DNA of 64,000 nt from Sphingomonas ginsengisoli An et al. 2013 (GCF_009363895.1 NZ_CP045434.1:620001-684000); one strand, 5' to 3'. Shown: positions 26,997 through 37,721, numbered from the stretch's first letter. A program made the numbers and translations. Notes: a model not told the origin generated them from the letters alone.

Positions 26997-27326
26997 ATGA
27001 ACAAGCTTATCATGACCGCCACGCTGGCGGCGAGCATCGGCCTGGCGGGCTGCGCGACCAATGATCCCTACGGCTACGGCTACAACCGTCCGTCGAGCGC
27101 CAACGGCGCGCTGACCGGCGCGGCCGTTGGCGCGGCGACCGGCGCTGTTGTCGGCGCGGTGGTTCCGGGCGTCAGCGTCGGTGCAGGCGCGGTCGCGGGC
27201 GGGATCGCCGGTGCGGTGATCGGCGCGGTCGTCAACGGTCGCCAGACCTATCGCACGACCACGGGTCGCTGCTTCTACACCGACCAGTACGGCCAGGTCG
27301 TCTACCTGCCCGACAATCAGTGCTAA
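26997..27326 (+). CDS. Glycine-zipper outer-membrane lipoprotein
   Basis: 109 residues. It has a lipoprotein signal (MNKLIMTATLAASIGLAGC, lipobox LAGC, Cys19), then a glycine-zipper region of alternating GA/GV repeats (residues about 40-80) of the 17-kDa surface antigen type. A short C-terminal RCFYTDQYGQVVYLPDNQC has two Cys that could pair. An AAGGAG about ten bases upstream supports the ATG at 26997. It is probably an envelope lipoprotein; no specific role can be read. Confidence 0.85.
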   Translation: MNKLIMTATLAASIGLAGCATNDPYGYGYNRPSSANGALTGAAVGAATGAVVGAVVPGVSVGAGAVAGGIAGAVIGAVVNGRQTYRTTTGRCFYTDQYGQVVYLPDNQC

Positions 27327-27371
27327 TCGCATAAACTTGCGATGGGGTGGGGGTGGCGATTGCCGCCCCCA
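27326..27371. terminator. Two adjacent hairpins between the lipoprotein gene and lipA
   Basis: A small hairpin, ATCGCA-TAAACT-TGCGAT (27326-27343), is followed by a stronger one, TGGGGGTGGC-GATT-GCCGCCCCCA (27348-27371), with a ten-pair stem containing one G-T pair. They begin at the lipoprotein stop. No T run follows, so this may be a weak terminator or an mRNA-end stabiliser that separates the two genes. Confidence 0.5.
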
Positions 27372-27388
27372 CTCGCTATCTGGCCGCC

Positions 27389-28312
27389 ATGAACGCACCC
27401 GCTGGCCTCCCCACGCCTCCGAAGCAGCGCAAGCCCGACTGGATACGCGTCAAGGCGCCCGTCAGCGAAGGCTATGCCCAGACGCGCAAGCTGATGCGCG
27501 ATCTGAACCTCGCGACCGTTTGCGAAGAGGCCGCCTGCCCCAACATCGGTGAGTGCTGGACCAAGAAGCACGCCACGGTGATGATCCTTGGCGATACCTG
27601 CACCCGGGCCTGCGCCTTCTGCAACGTCAGGACCGGCATGCCCCGCGCGGTCGACCTGCTCGAGCCGCAGAACACCGCAATTGCGGCTGCACAGCTCGGG
27701 CTCGAGCACATCGTCATCACCAGTGTCGACCGCGACGACCTGCCCGACGGCGGCGCCTCGCAGTTCGTCAAGGTGATCGAGGCACTGCGCCGCGAGACGC
27801 CCAACACCACGATCGAGATCCTTACCCCCGATTTTCGCAACAAGTCGGAAGAGGCGGTGTCGCGAATCGTCGATGCCGGTCCCGATGTCTACAACCACAA
27901 CCTCGAGACAGTGCCGCGGCTCTATCCGACCATCCGGCCAGGCGCGCGCTATTATGCGTCGCTGCGGCTGCTCGAGCAGGTCAAGCGCCTGAGCCCGACC
28001 ATCTTTACCAAGTCGGGGGTGATGGTCGGCCTGGGTGAGCAGCGCCTCGAAGTGCACCAGGTGATGGATGACATGCGCTCGGCGGGGATCGATTTCCTGA
28101 CCATGGGCCAGTATCTCCAGCCGACCCCGCGCCATGCGACGGTCGAGGAGTTCGTCACTCCAGACGCGTTCAAGGCCTATGCCTCGATCGCGCGCGCCAA
28201 GGGCTTCCTGTTGGTCGCGGCATCGCCGCTGACCCGCTCGAGCTATCACGCCGGGGACGATTTCAAGAAGATGCAGGCCGCCCGCGCCGAGCAGAGCGCC
28301 AAGCTGCGCTGA
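27389..28312 (+). CDS. lipA: Lipoyl synthase
   Basis: Radical SAM enzyme inserting two sulphurs into protein-bound octanoate. 307 residues. The auxiliary cluster cysteines are in [13 protein letters not shown] and the radical SAM CxxxCxxC is in [29 protein letters not shown] and [12 protein letters not shown] are typical, as is the C-terminal [14 protein letters not shown] with its Arg-Ser-Ser motif. The start MNAPAGLPT at 27389 is preferred to an upstream in-frame start. It is followed eight bases later by the Coq10-like gene, a common alphaproteobacterial pairing. Confidence 0.97.
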   Translation: MNAPAGLPTPPKQRKPDWIRVKAPVSEGYAQTRKLMRDLNLATVCEEAACPNIGECWTKKHATVMILGDTCTRACAFCNVRTGMPRAVDLLEPQNTAIAAAQLGLEHIVITSVDRDDLPDGGASQFVKVIEALRRETPNTTIEILTPDFRNKSEEAVSRIVDAGPDVYNHNLETVPRLYPTIRPGARYYASLRLLEQVKRLSPTIFTKSGVMVGLGEQRLEVHQVMDDMRSAGIDFLTMGQYLQPTPRHATVEEFVTPDAFKAYASIARAKGFLLVAASPLTRSSYHAGDDFKKMQAARAEQSAKLR

Positions 28313-28319
28313 CGTCGCC

Positions 28320-28781
28320 ATGCCGCGTCACAGCGAGGTCAAGCATCTGCCCTACACGCCCGAGCAGCTGTTCGAGCTGGTCGCGGACGTAAAGCGCTAC
28401 GCCGAGTTCCTCCCGTGGGTAACTGCGGTCCGAGTGCGCTCGTCGAGCGAGACCGAGTTGGTCGCCGACCTCATCGTCGGCTTCGGGGCCTTCAAGGAAC
28501 GCTTTACCAGCAAGGTCGCCAAGCATCGACCCGACCGGATCGTGGTCGACTATGTCGAGGGCCCGCTCAAATATCTTCATAATGAGTGGCGCTTCGTGCC
28601 CGCGGCCGATGGCGGCACCGACGTGCATTTCTCGGTCGATTTCGCCTTTCGCTCGCGAATTTTCGAGGCGGTCGCCGGACAGGTGTTCGACCGCGCGCTG
28701 AGGAAAATGACCGGCGCCTTCGAGCAGCGCGCCGCTAGCCTCTATGGCTCTAGCAGCTCGAGCGCGCAAAGCGCCGCCTGA
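28320..28781 (+). CDS. Coq10/RatA-family START-like protein
   Basis: A 153-residue SRPBCC/START-fold protein opening [19 protein letters not shown], with [15 protein letters not shown] and [14 protein letters not shown], typical of Coq10-like ubiquinone-binding proteins. E. coli RatA belongs to the same family, but the lipA linkage and an alphaproteobacterial host favour a quinone role. A Ser-rich tail ends inside the 3' end of the convergent cinA-like gene (40-base overlap). Confidence 0.9.
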   Translation: MPRHSEVKHLPYTPEQLFELVADVKRYAEFLPWVTAVRVRSSSETELVADLIVGFGAFKERFTSKVAKHRPDRIVVDYVEGPLKYLHNEWRFVPAADGGTDVHFSVDFAFRSRIFEAVAGQVFDRALRKMTGAFEQRAASLYGSSSSSAQSAA

Positions 28782-29245
28782 AGCCTAATCCCGGCGCGGC
28801 CCTCGGCGGCGTCGAACAGCCGGCTGTCGGCGACGATCTTTGAAGGATCCTCGTCGCGTTCGGCGCGGGCGAAGACGACGGTTCCGACCGGCTTGGTCGG
28901 CGTTCCGCCCCCGGGCCCGGCGATGCCAGTGATCGCCACCGCCACATCCGCTCCGGACGAGAGTAGGGCGCCGCGCGCCATCGCCCAAGCGGTCGCGACG
29001 CTGACGGCGCCAAACGTCCCGACCACGTCTTCGCTAACCTTGAGCGCGGCCATCTTGGCCTCGTTCGAATAGACCACGTAGCTCGCCAGGAAGACGTCTG
29101 ACGAGCCGGCGATCTCGGTCAGCGCCGCGCTCACCAGTCCGCCAGTGCAGCTTTCCGCCAAGGCGATCGTGCGCCCGGCGGCGCGGTTGCGTTCGACCAC
29201 GTCGCGAGCCTTGGCGACGAGGCGTTCGGGAAGCAGGCTGTCCAT
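28742..29245 (-). CDS. CinA C-terminal-type amidohydrolase (NMN deamidase-like)
   Basis: A 167-residue stand-alone CinA C-terminal domain (PncC-like), whose relatives hydrolyse nicotinamide mononucleotide to nicotinate mononucleotide. Conserved segments are [19 protein letters not shown], the VVYSNEAKM strand and [19 protein letters not shown]. The start MDSLLPERL at 29245 lies four bases downstream of ispDF, so it shares that transcript. The N-terminal MoCF domain of full-length CinA is absent, as in many proteobacteria. Confidence 0.9.
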   Translation of the reverse strand: MDSLLPERLVAKARDVVERNRAAGRTIALAESCTGGLVSAALTEIAGSSDVFLASYVVYSNEAKMAALKVSEDVVGTFGAVSVATAWAMARGALLSSGADVAVAITGIAGPGGGTPTKPVGTVVFARAERDEDPSKIVADSRLFDAAEGRAGIRLQAALCALELLEP

Positions 29246-29249
29246 GGCT

Positions 29250-30395
29250 TCAGGCCTCCTCGGGCAGGCGGATAGTGGCGACCGCCTGCGCGGCGATGCC
29301 TTCACCGCGTCCGGTAAAACCCAGCCGCTCGGTGGTGGTCGCCTTTATGCTCACCCGCTCGGGGCGAACGCCAGCGATTTCGGCCACCCGGGCCTGGATG
29401 GCTGAGCGATGCGGGCCAACCTTGGGGGCTTCGCAAATGATCGTGCAGTCGAGATGGTCGATCCGTCCGCCGCGCCCCTCGATCAGGTCGACGGCATGTC
29501 GGAGGAAGCGGTCCGACGACGCGCCTTTCCACTGCGGGTCGGACGGGGGGAAATGCTGGCCGATGTCGCCCAGCGCGGCTGCGCCGAGCAGCGCGTCGGT
29601 CAGGGCATGGAGCACGACGTCGGCATCGCTATGCCCGGCCAGCCCGTGCGCATGGGCGATCTCGACCCCGCCCATGACCAGCGGACCTGGCCCCTCGAAC
29701 GCATGGACATCAAAGCCCATGCCGGTGCGGACTGAAAGTTGCGAGGCCAGCATCATTTCCGCACGTTCCCAATCCCTTGTATCCGTCAGCTTATGCAGCA
29801 TCTCATCGCCGGCAACGGTCGCGACGCGTAGACCGGCATTCTGCAGAACGGTGCTTTCGTCGGTCGCCGCGCTTCTGCCGGCCTCGTCCATCGCGTAAAT
29901 CAAATCCTCGACGTGGAAGGCCTGCGGCGTCTGGACGCGAAGCAGGTTCGTCCGGTTGACCGTGCCGCGCAACTCGCGGTCGCCCTTGGCTAGCGTGTCG
30001 GCGACGGGCAGCACCGGCACCGCGCCATCGGCACCCGCCAGCGCCGCGAGCAGTCGGTCGATCACTTCGGGAGGGCAGAAGGGGCGGGCGGCGTCGTGGA
30101 TGAGAACGACCCCGCTTCCAATCGCGGCGAGGCCGGCGCGGACGCTGTCGGCGCGTTCGCTGCCGCCAAGGATGAGGTCTCCCACGCCGAGACCGGTGAG
30201 CGCGGCGGCGGCTTGGACCTGCTGGTCGGGGCCGACCACCACCCGCACCGCACCGACCCTGGGATGGGCGAGGAAGGGCTCGACCGCGCGGCGTACCGTT
30301 GGCTTGCCGCCGAGCGCGCGAAACTGCTTCGGGGTGTCGCCGCCCAAGCGGCTGCCCCTGCCGGCGGCGACGATGAGGGCGGTGACCTTGCTCAC
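29250..30395 (-). CDS. ispDF: Bifunctional IspD/IspF (MEP isoprenoid pathway)
   Basis: A 381-residue fusion. Residues 1-225 are IspD (CDP-ME synthase) with [14 protein letters not shown] and [10 protein letters not shown]. From about residue 226 it is IspF (MECDP synthase) with [36 protein letters not shown] and [13 protein letters not shown]. Fused IspDF is normal in alphaproteobacteria. The start is the GTG at 30395 ([11 protein letters not shown]); the frame continues upstream antisense to dusB. Confidence 0.97.
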   Translation of the reverse strand: MSKVTALIVAAGRGSRLGGDTPKQFRALGGKPTVRRAVEPFLAHPRVGAVRVVVGPDQQVQAAAALTGLGVGDLILGGSERADSVRAGLAAIGSGVVLIHDAARPFCPPEVIDRLLAALAGADGAVPVLPVADTLAKGDRELRGTVNRTNLLRVQTPQAFHVEDLIYAMDEAGRSAATDESTVLQNAGLRVATVAGDEMLHKLTDTRDWERAEMMLASQLSVRTGMGFDVHAFEGPGPLVMGGVEIAHAHGLAGHSDADVVLHALTDALLGAAALGDIGQHFPPSDPQWKGASSDRFLRHAVDLIEGRGGRIDHLDCTIICEAPKVGPHRSAIQARVAEIAGVRPERVSIKATTTERLGFTGRGEGIAAQAVATIRLPEEA

Positions 30396-30447
30396 AGGAG
30401 CCGCGCCTTGCCCGTTCCGGACCCTTCCTGTAAAGGCGCCCCCTCCC

Positions 30448-31443
30448 ATGGACAGCTTCAAGCCTATCTCGATCGGCCCGGTCCGGATCGACGCGCCCGT
30501 CATCCTCGCGCCGATGACCGGGGTCACTGACCTGCCGTTCCGCAAGGCGGTCAAGCGCTACGGCGCGGGGCTGACGGTCAGCGAGATGATCGCCAGCCAG
30601 GCGGCGATCCGCGAGACCCGGCAGAGTCTACAGAAGGCGCTGTGGGATCCGTCGGAAGAACCGGTCAGCCTCCAACTGGCCGGCTGCAGCCCGCGGGAGA
30701 TGGCCGAGGCCGCAAAGCTCAACGAGCAGCGCGGCGCAGCGATCATCGACATCAACATGGGTTGCCCGGTCAAGAAAGTCGTCAACGGCGATGCCGGCTC
30801 GGCGCTGATGCGCGACTTGCCGCTTGCCGCCAGCATCATCGAAGCGACTGTGAAGGCGGTGTCGGTACCGGTGACGGTCAAGATGCGCATGGGCTGGTGC
30901 CACGACAGCTTAAACGCGCCCGAGCTGGCGCGCATCGCCGAGGATCTCGGCGCCAAGCTGATCACGGTCCACGGCCGCACCCGCAACCAGATGTACAAGG
31001 GCTCGGCCGACTGGCGCTTCGTCCGCTCGGTCAAGCAAGCGGTCAGCCTGCCGGTGATCGTCAATGGCGACATTTGCTCGGTTGCCGATGCGCGCGAGGC
31101 GCTCGCTCAGTCGGGCGCCGACGGGGTGATGGTCGGGCGCGGCGCCTACGGCCGCCCCTGGCTGCTCGGCCAGGTGATGGCGGATCTCGCCGGCGGCACC
31201 CGGCCCGATCCCTCGATGGACGAGCAACTCGCGCTCATTCTCGAGCAATATGACGCCATGCAGTCGCTCTATGGCGGGCAGACGGGGGTCAATCTCGCCC
31301 GCAAGCACATCGGCTGGTACACCAAGGGGCTGACCGGCTCGGCCGAGTTCCGCAATCGCGTCAACACACAGGACGATCCGGCGGTAGTCGTCGCCATGCT
31401 GCGCGAATTTTACGCACCCTGGCTCAGCCGCGCGGCGGCCTGA
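30448..31443 (+). CDS. dusB: tRNA-dihydrouridine synthase DusB
   Basis: FMN enzyme reducing uridines in the tRNA D loop. 331 residues. It shows [37 protein letters not shown] with the catalytic Cys, [11 protein letters not shown] and [15 protein letters not shown]. In many alphaproteobacteria dusB precedes ntrB-ntrC-ntrY-ntrX; here ntrY follows directly after 67 bases. It is divergent from ispDF. Confidence 0.96.
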   Translation: MDSFKPISIGPVRIDAPVILAPMTGVTDLPFRKAVKRYGAGLTVSEMIASQAAIRETRQSLQKALWDPSEEPVSLQLAGCSPREMAEAAKLNEQRGAAIIDINMGCPVKKVVNGDAGSALMRDLPLAASIIEATVKAVSVPVTVKMRMGWCHDSLNAPELARIAEDLGAKLITVHGRTRNQMYKGSADWRFVRSVKQAVSLPVIVNGDICSVADAREALAQSGADGVMVGRGAYGRPWLLGQVMADLAGGTRPDPSMDEQLALILEQYDAMQSLYGGQTGVNLARKHIGWYTKGLTGSAEFRNRVNTQDDPAVVVAMLREFYAPWLSRAAA

Positions 31444-31510
31444 AAAAAGTTAACGCCACCCGCAACAACTGTGTTCTTTATGCAACGGGGCCGTGCTAGG
31501 CCCGCCGGCA

Positions 31511-33772
31511 ATGGACGCTCGGACCAGCGCGAATAACAGGAATCAGCCGCCGAGCCTGCGCCGGTGGCTGGCCAAGGAGCGCGCCAACGGCCGCTTCTAT
31601 CGCGTCGCCGAGCTGGTGGCAGCGCTGGTGCTGGTGAGCATGCTGGCGCTCAGCTTCACCCTGCTGCGCGGGGGTAATCAGGAAAATACCCTCTCGCCTG
31701 AAGTCGCGGCGCTGCTGCTCGTCGCCAACCTCATTCCGGCGATCGTCCTGATGGTCCTGTTCAGCCGCCGCGTGGCGCTGCGGCGGGCGGAAGCGGGCGG
31801 ACTGGGGACGGGGCTGCTCCACACGCGCCTGGTGGCACTTTTCTCGGTCATCGCCGCGACCCCGACCGTGCTGGTCGCGATCTTCGCCTCAGTGCTGTTC
31901 CAGTCGGGGATGGAATTCTGGTTCTCCGACCGAGCGCGGACAGTGCTCCAGCAGGCCGAGCGCACCGCGTCGATCTATGACAACGAGCACCGCAATCGTC
32001 TCCGCGACGACCTGGCGGCGATGGGCCTCGACATGGTCCGCGCGATCAACCAGTTCGGCGCCAGCAGCGAGAACTACAAGACGGTCTTCATCTATCAGAT
32101 CGCGGCCCGCCAGTTGCGGGAATCGGCGATCCTTACCGCCGTCGGCAACCAGTGGAACACCCAGGCGGTCATCAATTACGACGACCGCCCCATCCAGCAG
32201 CGTTTCTCGCCGGCCGAGGTGAAGAACCTCAAGGCCGGGCAGGTCGCGATCAAGATCGCGACGCCCGACCGGGTCGAGGGGATGATCCGGCTCGATCCCG
32301 ATCTTCCAGTCTATCTTTACGGCGCGCGCGAGATCAACGCAGCGGCGGTCCAAGCCTTGGGCGAAGCGCGCTCGGCGGCGAGCGGCTACAAGGCGACGCT
32401 TGAACGGGCGCGCAGCCTGCAGTTGCGATTCAATGCCGCGCTTCTGCTGGGATCGCTGGTGATTGTCGGCCTGTCGATCCTCGGCGCGCTCAAGCTGGCC
32501 GACCGATTGGTTCGGCCGGTGGGCGCGCTGGTCGATGCCGCCGGGCGAGTGGAAGAGGGCGATTTTTCGACCCGGGTGCCGATCCAAAAGAGTGATGATG
32601 AGATCGGCGTGCTTGCCGCGGCCTTCAACCGGATGACCGGGCGGCTCGAGGAGCAAACCGAGACGCTCAAGACAGCCAACACCCAGCTCGACACCCGCCG
32701 TGCCTTCATCGAGGCGGTGCTGGGCAGCGTCACCGCCGGTGTGATCGCGCTCGACCAGCAGCGCAACGTGCTGCTGCTCAACCGCTCCGCCGGCACCTTG
32801 CTCGAGCATGGCGGAGAGGCCGCCGAGGGGAAGGGATTGTCACACCTGTCGAGCGAGCTCGACGAGTTCCTCAATGGCGAGCAGCGCGAAGCCGACGTTC
32901 TGGTCCGCTCCGACCACGGCCAGCGGACGCTGGCGGTAAAGCGGGTACGTTACTCGGACGGCACCGTCCTGACCTTCGACGATATCACCGACCAGCTGGC
33001 CGACCAACGCCGCGCAGCCTGGTCGGACATCGCCCGTCGCATTGCGCATGAGATCAAGAATCCGCTGACGCCAATTCAGCTTGCCGCCGAGCGGCTCCAG
33101 CGGCGCTACGGCAAGGAAGTTCAGACCGAGCCCGAGACTTTCGGGCGGCTGACCGAGACGATCATTCGCCAGGTCGGCGACCTTCGCCGGATGGTCGACG
33201 AATTCAGCAACTTCGCGCGGATGCCCAAGCCGGTATTCCGCGAAGAGAACGTCCACGACGTCGCGCGCACCGCGCTGTTCCTGCACGAAGTCGCCCACCC
33301 TGGCGTCAGCTTCGCGCTCGAGCCGCCGGCGGGCGACATCCGCATGATTTGCGACCGCCGGCAGCTCAGCCAGGCGCTGACCAACGTGGTCAAGAATGCG
33401 GTCGAAGCGATCGAGGCGCGCCGCATCCGCGGTGAACACAGCCTTGCCGGCGACCGCGTCAAGCTGACGATCTGCGACAGCGAGGCTCAGCTCGTCATTG
33501 ACGTGACCGACACCGGCATCGGCCTGCCCGAGGACCGCGAGCGTTTGACCGAACCCTATATGACGACGCGCGTCCGCGGCACCGGCCTCGGGCTCGCCAT
33601 CGTCAAGAAAATCGTCGAGGAGCATGGCGGCGAGATCGCCTTCCTCGACCGTGCCGGCGGCGGTACCCACGTCCGCATCGCCTTCGATAAGCAAAAGCTG
33701 AAGCTGCTCGCCGAAGCCGCGGAAGCCGCCGAGGCCGCCGAACCCGGCACCATCGCCAACGAGGAGAGCTGA
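31511..33772 (+). CDS. ntrY: Membrane sensor histidine kinase NtrY
   Basis: 753 residues. Three or four N-terminal membrane segments (to about 140), a periplasmic/sensor region, another membrane segment near 305-325, then HAMP (about 330-385), PAS (about 400-490), HisKA with the phospho-acceptor His513 in RRIAHEIKNPLTPIQ, and an ATPase domain with NVVKNAVEAIE, DTGIGLPEDR and RGTGLGLAIVKKIVEEHGG. The C terminus is Ala/Glu-rich. The start MDARTSANN at 31511 is chosen. Partner is NtrX, six bases downstream. Known NtrYX roles include nitrogen, redox and envelope control. Confidence 0.94.
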   Translation: MDARTSANNRNQPPSLRRWLAKERANGRFYRVAELVAALVLVSMLALSFTLLRGGNQENTLSPEVAALLLVANLIPAIVLMVLFSRRVALRRAEAGGLGTGLLHTRLVALFSVIAATPTVLVAIFASVLFQSGMEFWFSDRARTVLQQAERTASIYDNEHRNRLRDDLAAMGLDMVRAINQFGASSENYKTVFIYQIAARQLRESAILTAVGNQWNTQAVINYDDRPIQQRFSPAEVKNLKAGQVAIKIATPDRVEGMIRLDPDLPVYLYGAREINAAAVQALGEARSAASGYKATLERARSLQLRFNAALLLGSLVIVGLSILGALKLADRLVRPVGALVDAAGRVEEGDFSTRVPIQKSDDEIGVLAAAFNRMTGRLEEQTETLKTANTQLDTRRAFIEAVLGSVTAGVIALDQQRNVLLLNRSAGTLLEHGGEAAEGKGLSHLSSELDEFLNGEQREADVLVRSDHGQRTLAVKRVRYSDGTVLTFDDITDQLADQRRAAWSDIARRIAHEIKNPLTPIQLAAERLQRRYGKEVQTEPETFGRLTETIIRQVGDLRRMVDEFSNFARMPKPVFREENVHDVARTALFLHEVAHPGVSFALEPPAGDIRMICDRRQLSQALTNVVKNAVEAIEARRIRGEHSLAGDRVKLTICDSEAQLVIDVTDTGIGLPEDRERLTEPYMTTRVRGTGLGLAIVKKIVEEHGGEIAFLDRAGGGTHVRIAFDKQKLKLLAEAAEAAEAAEPGTIANEES

Positions 33773-33778
33773 TCGCTT

Positions 33779-35164
33779 ATGGCGCTCGAAGTATTGGTCG
33801 TCGACGACGAGGCAGACATCCGCGAACTGGTGGCCGGCGTGCTGGAGGACGAAGGCTATGCCGTGCGTTCGGCCGCCAACAGCACCGAAGCGCTCGACCT
33901 CATCGAGGAGCGGCGGCCCAGCTTGGCGCTGCTCGACGTCTGGCTGCAGGGTTCGCGGCTCGACGGGCTGCAGTTGCTCGAAGAGATCAAGCGCCGCGAT
34001 CCCAGCCTGCCGGTGCTGATGATCTCGGGCCACGGTAATCTCGACACGGCGGTGGCCGCGATCCGCGAGGGCGCGATCGACTTCATCGAGAAGCCGTTCG
34101 AGGCCAATCGCCTGCTCCACCTCGTCGGCCGCGCGACCGAGACCGACCGGTTGCGGAAGGAAGTGGCCACCCTGCGCGAGCGTGCCGGCCATGATGAGCA
34201 ACTCAACGGCGCGTCGGTCGCGATTAACACCGTCCGCGCGACCCTGAAGCGCGTTGCCCCGACCGGAAGCCGGGTGATGATCACCGGCCCCGCCGGGGTC
34301 GGTAAAGAAATCGCCGCGCGGACCATCCACATCTGGAGCACCCGCGCCGGAGCTCCCTTCATCGTCGTTTCGGCAGCGATGATGGAGCCCGAGCGGATGG
34401 AAGAGGAATTGTTCGGCAGCGAGCATGACGGGATCGCCCGCCCGGGCCTGCTCGAGCAGGCGCACGGCGGCACTTTGTTCCTCGACGAAATCGCCGACAT
34501 GCCGATCACCACCCAGGGCAAGGTCCTCCGGGTGCTAACCGACCAGAGCTTCACCCGCATCGGCGGCTCGCGCCCGGTCAAGGTCGACGTCCGGGTGCTC
34601 TCGTCAACTGCGCGCAATCTTCAGGAAGAGATTGCCAATAGCCGCTTCCGCGAGGATCTCTTCTACCGCCTCAACGTCGTGCCGGTACGCATTCCGCCGC
34701 TGCGCGAGCGGCGCGAGGATATCGCCGAGATTGCCAACCACTTCCTCGCTCGTTTCGCCAGCGAGCGGCGGGTCGCGGTGCCGAGCCTGTCCGAAGAGGC
34801 GCTGGCAGCGCTGCAGGCGCATGACTGGCCAGGTAACGTCCGCCAGTTGCGCAATATCATCGAGCGGACCGTGATCCTTGCGCCGACCGAGCGGCTAGGG
34901 CGAATCGACGTCGACATGCTGCCAGCCGAAGTGCTCGACACCGGCGGCGCTGGCGGGCTCAACAACACCACCCTGTCGATCATGGGCTCACCGCTCCGCG
35001 AGGCCCGAGAGAGCTTCGAGCGCGAATATCTCCGGGTTCAGATCCGCCGCTTCTCGGGCAACATCTCGCGGACCGCTTCGTTCATCGGAATGGAGCGTTC
35101 GGCGCTTCACCGGAAGCTCAAGGCTCTTGGGCTGGGCGACAAGAACCAGCCTAGCGAGGAATAG
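33779..35164 (+). CDS. ntrX: Response regulator NtrX
   Basis: 461 residues. The receiver domain has phospho-acceptor Asp53 in [10 protein letters not shown]. The AAA+ domain has a Walker A variant GPAGVGKE and Walker [14 protein letters not shown] Fis-like C terminus holds [19 protein letters not shown]. The GAFTGA loop that contacts sigma-54 is missing: after [10 protein letters not shown] comes [10 protein letters not shown]. That is known for several alphaproteobacterial NtrX proteins, so sigma-54-dependent activation is unlikely. Confidence 0.94.
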   Translation: MALEVLVVDDEADIRELVAGVLEDEGYAVRSAANSTEALDLIEERRPSLALLDVWLQGSRLDGLQLLEEIKRRDPSLPVLMISGHGNLDTAVAAIREGAIDFIEKPFEANRLLHLVGRATETDRLRKEVATLRERAGHDEQLNGASVAINTVRATLKRVAPTGSRVMITGPAGVGKEIAARTIHIWSTRAGAPFIVVSAAMMEPERMEEELFGSEHDGIARPGLLEQAHGGTLFLDEIADMPITTQGKVLRVLTDQSFTRIGGSRPVKVDVRVLSSTARNLQEEIANSRFREDLFYRLNVVPVRIPPLRERREDIAEIANHFLARFASERRVAVPSLSEEALAALQAHDWPGNVRQLRNIIERTVILAPTERLGRIDVDMLPAEVLDTGGAGGLNNTTLSIMGSPLREARESFEREYLRVQIRRFSGNISRTASFIGMERSALHRKLKALGLGDKNQPSEE

Positions 35165-35177
35165 AAAGATCACAAGT

Positions 35178-35669
35178 TTGGCCGATAAGCCGCTCAGTTT
35201 ACAGGACCATTTCCTCAACAGCCTGCGCCGCTCCAAGACCCCGGTGACCATTTTTTTGGTCAAAGGGGTGAAGCTGCAGGGCGTTATCACCTGGTTCGAT
35301 GCGTTTTCGCTGCTGCTTCGCCGCGACGGGGTGAGCCAGCTCATCTACAAGCATGCGATGTCGACCATCCTGCCGGCGGAGACCCCGGACGACATCGACC
35401 TCGACCTGTTCCAGGGCGCGCAGAACGCCGGCAAGGCAACGCTGCAGGATCGCTTCCTCGCCGCCGCCATCCGTGCCGGCGAGACGATGACGGTGTTTTT
35501 GATCAACGGCGTGATGCTGCAGGGCGAGGTCCTGGCCTTCAACCGCTTCTCGATGCTGCTCGGTCGCGGCGGGCAGGTGCAACTCGTCTACAAGCATGCG
35601 GTCTCGACCATCCAGCCGCATAAGTCGCTGTCGCTCGGCGATGCCGACGAGGATGGAGCCGCCAAGTGA
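35178..35669 (+). CDS. hfq: Tandem-domain RNA chaperone Hfq
   Basis: 163 residues with two Sm/Hfq cores. Copy 1 (about 7-66) has [20 protein letters not shown] and [12 protein letters not shown]; copy 2 (about 89-147) has [20 protein letters not shown] and [12 protein letters not shown]. Both keep the YKHAxST Sm2 motif that builds the proximal RNA-binding face. Such a protein could form a trimer with six cores. Copy 1 is nearer canonical Hfq. The TTG at 35178 (ADKPLSLQD) fits homologous starts. The gene is between ntrX and hflX, the usual setting. Confidence 0.93.
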   Translation: MADKPLSLQDHFLNSLRRSKTPVTIFLVKGVKLQGVITWFDAFSLLLRRDGVSQLIYKHAMSTILPAETPDDIDLDLFQGAQNAGKATLQDRFLAAAIRAGETMTVFLINGVMLQGEVLAFNRFSMLLGRGGQVQLVYKHAVSTIQPHKSLSLGDADEDGAAK

Positions 35670-36970
35670 GCGAGTTCAGTCTCGCGCGCGAAGAAGGCAT
35701 CGGTCGCGGCGAACGCGCGCTGGTGGTTCTGCCCGACCGCCACGAGGGTGTGTCGGCCAGCGCTAGGTCGGTCGACGCCAAGCTCGACGAGGCGCAGGGC
35801 CTTGCCGCAGCCATCGGCATCGACGTGGTCGGGCGACGCGCGTTCCGCATCCGCCAGCCGCGCCCCGCCACCTTGTTCGGCAAGGGTCAGGTCGAGAAAA
35901 TCGGCGCGCTGGTCGAGGAGCATGCTGCGAAGCTGCTGGTGGTCGACGCCGCGCTGTCACCGGTCCAGCAGAAGCAACTCGAAGACCAGACCAAGGCCAA
36001 GGTCATCGACCGCACCGGCCTCATTCTCGAAATCTTCGGCGAGCGTGCCGCGACCGCCGAGGGTCGGCTGCAGGTCGAGCTCGCCCACCTCGATTATCAG
36101 GCGGGCCGGCTGGTCCGCAGCTGGACCCACCTCGAGCGCCAGCGCGGCGGCTTCGGCTTCCTCGGCGGCCCGGGCGAAACCCAGATCGAGGCCGACCGCC
36201 GGCTGATCCGCGACCGGATGGCCAAGATCCGCCGGGAGCTCGAGCAGGTCCGCCGCACGCGCGGTCTTCATCGCGACCGCCGCCAGCGCGCACCTTGGCC
36301 GGTGGTCGCGCTGGTCGGCTACACCAATGCCGGCAAATCGACGCTGTTCAACCGCCTGACTCGCGCCGAGGTGTTTGCCGAGGATTTGCTGTTCGCGACC
36401 CTTGACCCGACCATGCGCGAGATCCGGCTGCCAGGTTTCGATAAGGCGATCCTGTCGGATACGGTCGGCTTCGTCTCGAACCTGCCGACCGAGCTCATTG
36501 CCGCCTTTCGCGCGACGCTCGAGGAAGTGAACTCGGCCGACGTCATCCTCCACGTGCGCGACATCGTCCACCCCGACAGCGACGCGCAAAAGGCGGACGT
36601 CGAGGCCGTGCTCGTCTCGCTCGGACTTGAGGAAGGGCAGGGGCCACCGCGGCTCGAGGTGTGGAATAAGGTCGACTTGCTAGAACCGGCTGACCGCGAG
36701 GCGGTGAAAGCGGAGGCGGCACGGCGCGATGATGTCGTGCCGATCTCGGCGGTCACCGGCGACGGTGTCGAAACTCTTCGCGAGCAAGTCGGGAAGCTGC
36801 TTGGGAAAGGTAACGTCCTCCACCAGCTCAAATTGCCCGCGGGCGAGGGCGGGCGGCTGGCCTGGCTGCACAGCCATGGCGAGGTGCTCGACCAGCGGCT
36901 GGACGGCGAGACGATCCGTCTAGCGGTGCGGCTCAGTCCGGAAAACTGGACTCGCTTTCAGTCGCTTTGA
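35666..36970 (+). CDS. hflX: Ribosome-splitting GTPase HflX
   Basis: 434 residues. An N-terminal nucleotide-binding domain is followed by the HflX signature [20 protein letters not shown] and a GTPase domain with G1 [15 protein letters not shown]3 DTVGF and G4 NKVD, then a short C-terminal domain. The GTG start at 35666 overlaps the hfq stop (GTGA). The 3' end overlaps convergent mazG by 38 bases. Confidence 0.96.
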   Translation: MSEFSLAREEGIGRGERALVVLPDRHEGVSASARSVDAKLDEAQGLAAAIGIDVVGRRAFRIRQPRPATLFGKGQVEKIGALVEEHAAKLLVVDAALSPVQQKQLEDQTKAKVIDRTGLILEIFGERAATAEGRLQVELAHLDYQAGRLVRSWTHLERQRGGFGFLGGPGETQIEADRRLIRDRMAKIRRELEQVRRTRGLHRDRRQRAPWPVVALVGYTNAGKSTLFNRLTRAEVFAEDLLFATLDPTMREIRLPGFDKAILSDTVGFVSNLPTELIAAFRATLEEVNSADVILHVRDIVHPDSDAQKADVEAVLVSLGLEEGQGPPRLEVWNKVDLLEPADREAVKAEAARRDDVVPISAVTGDGVETLREQVGKLLGKGNVLHQLKLPAGEGGRLAWLHSHGEVLDQRLDGETIRLAVRLSPENWTRFQSL

Positions 36971-37721
36971 CCGCGCGCCACAAGCTTTCCTTGGCGTCGA
37001 GATCAAGGTTGGCGAAGTCCGGCGCCGTCTCGATCGCACGAAAGCGTCTTTCAAACTTGGAATTCGCTTTGCGAAGAGCCAGTTCGGGTTCGATATTGAG
37101 TTTTCGTGCCAGGTTAACGACCGCAAAGAGGAGATCACCAAGCTCTTCTTCGCGCTGATCTTCGGCCGCCTCGGCGAGTTCGTCGAGTTCCTCGATCACC
37201 TTGACGCGCGGGCCTTCGCTATCGGGCCAGTCGAACCCGGTCCGCGCGGCACGCTTCTGCAATTTAGCCGCGCGTTCGAGCGCCGGCAGCGCCAATGCCA
37301 CGCCGCCCAGGGCGCTCTGGTCGGTCGAACCGGCGCGTTCTTCGGCCTTGATCTGCTCCCACAGGTGATGACCGCCGTGCGTGGCGTCGCCGAAGATGTG
37401 CGGATGGCGCCGCTCGAGCTTGTCGGAGATCCCGTCCAGTACTTCCGCCAAGGTGAAATGCCCGGCCTCGACTGCCATCTGCGCGTGAAAGATCACCTGC
37501 AGCGCAAGGTCGCCGAGTTCGCCCTTGAGGTCGTCGATGTCGCCGCGCTCGATCGCATCAGCGACCTCATAGGCTTCCTCGATCGTGTAGGGCGCAATGG
37601 TGGCGAAGGTCTGGACGCTGTCCCATTCGCACCCGTGCACCGGATCGCGCAGCCGCGCCATGATATCGACAAGTCGCTGCAGCGCGGCCGACGCGTCAGG
37701 TTGTACAGGTTCGTTCGTCAT
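36933..37721 (-). CDS. mazG: Nucleoside triphosphate pyrophosphohydrolase MazG
   Basis: Hydrolyses (d)NTPs to monophosphates. 262 residues with two MazG repeats. The first has LRDPVHGCEWDSVQTFATI, TIEEAYEVADAIE and KGELGDLALQVIFHA; the second has KVIEELDELAEA and REEELGDLLFAVVNLARKL. The paired EExxE...ExxD acidic motifs are intact in both. It is the only gene between hflX and the retropepsin pair; its upstream gap of 162 bases contains an AT-rich stretch. Confidence 0.95.
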   Translation of the reverse strand: MTNEPVQPDASAALQRLVDIMARLRDPVHGCEWDSVQTFATIAPYTIEEAYEVADAIERGDIDDLKGELGDLALQVIFHAQMAVEAGHFTLAEVLDGISDKLERRHPHIFGDATHGGHHLWEQIKAEERAGSTDQSALGGVALALPALERAAKLQKRAARTGFDWPDSEGPRVKVIEELDELAEAAEDQREEELGDLLFAVVNLARKLNIEPELALRKANSKFERRFRAIETAPDFANLDLDAKESLWRAVKATESESSFPD

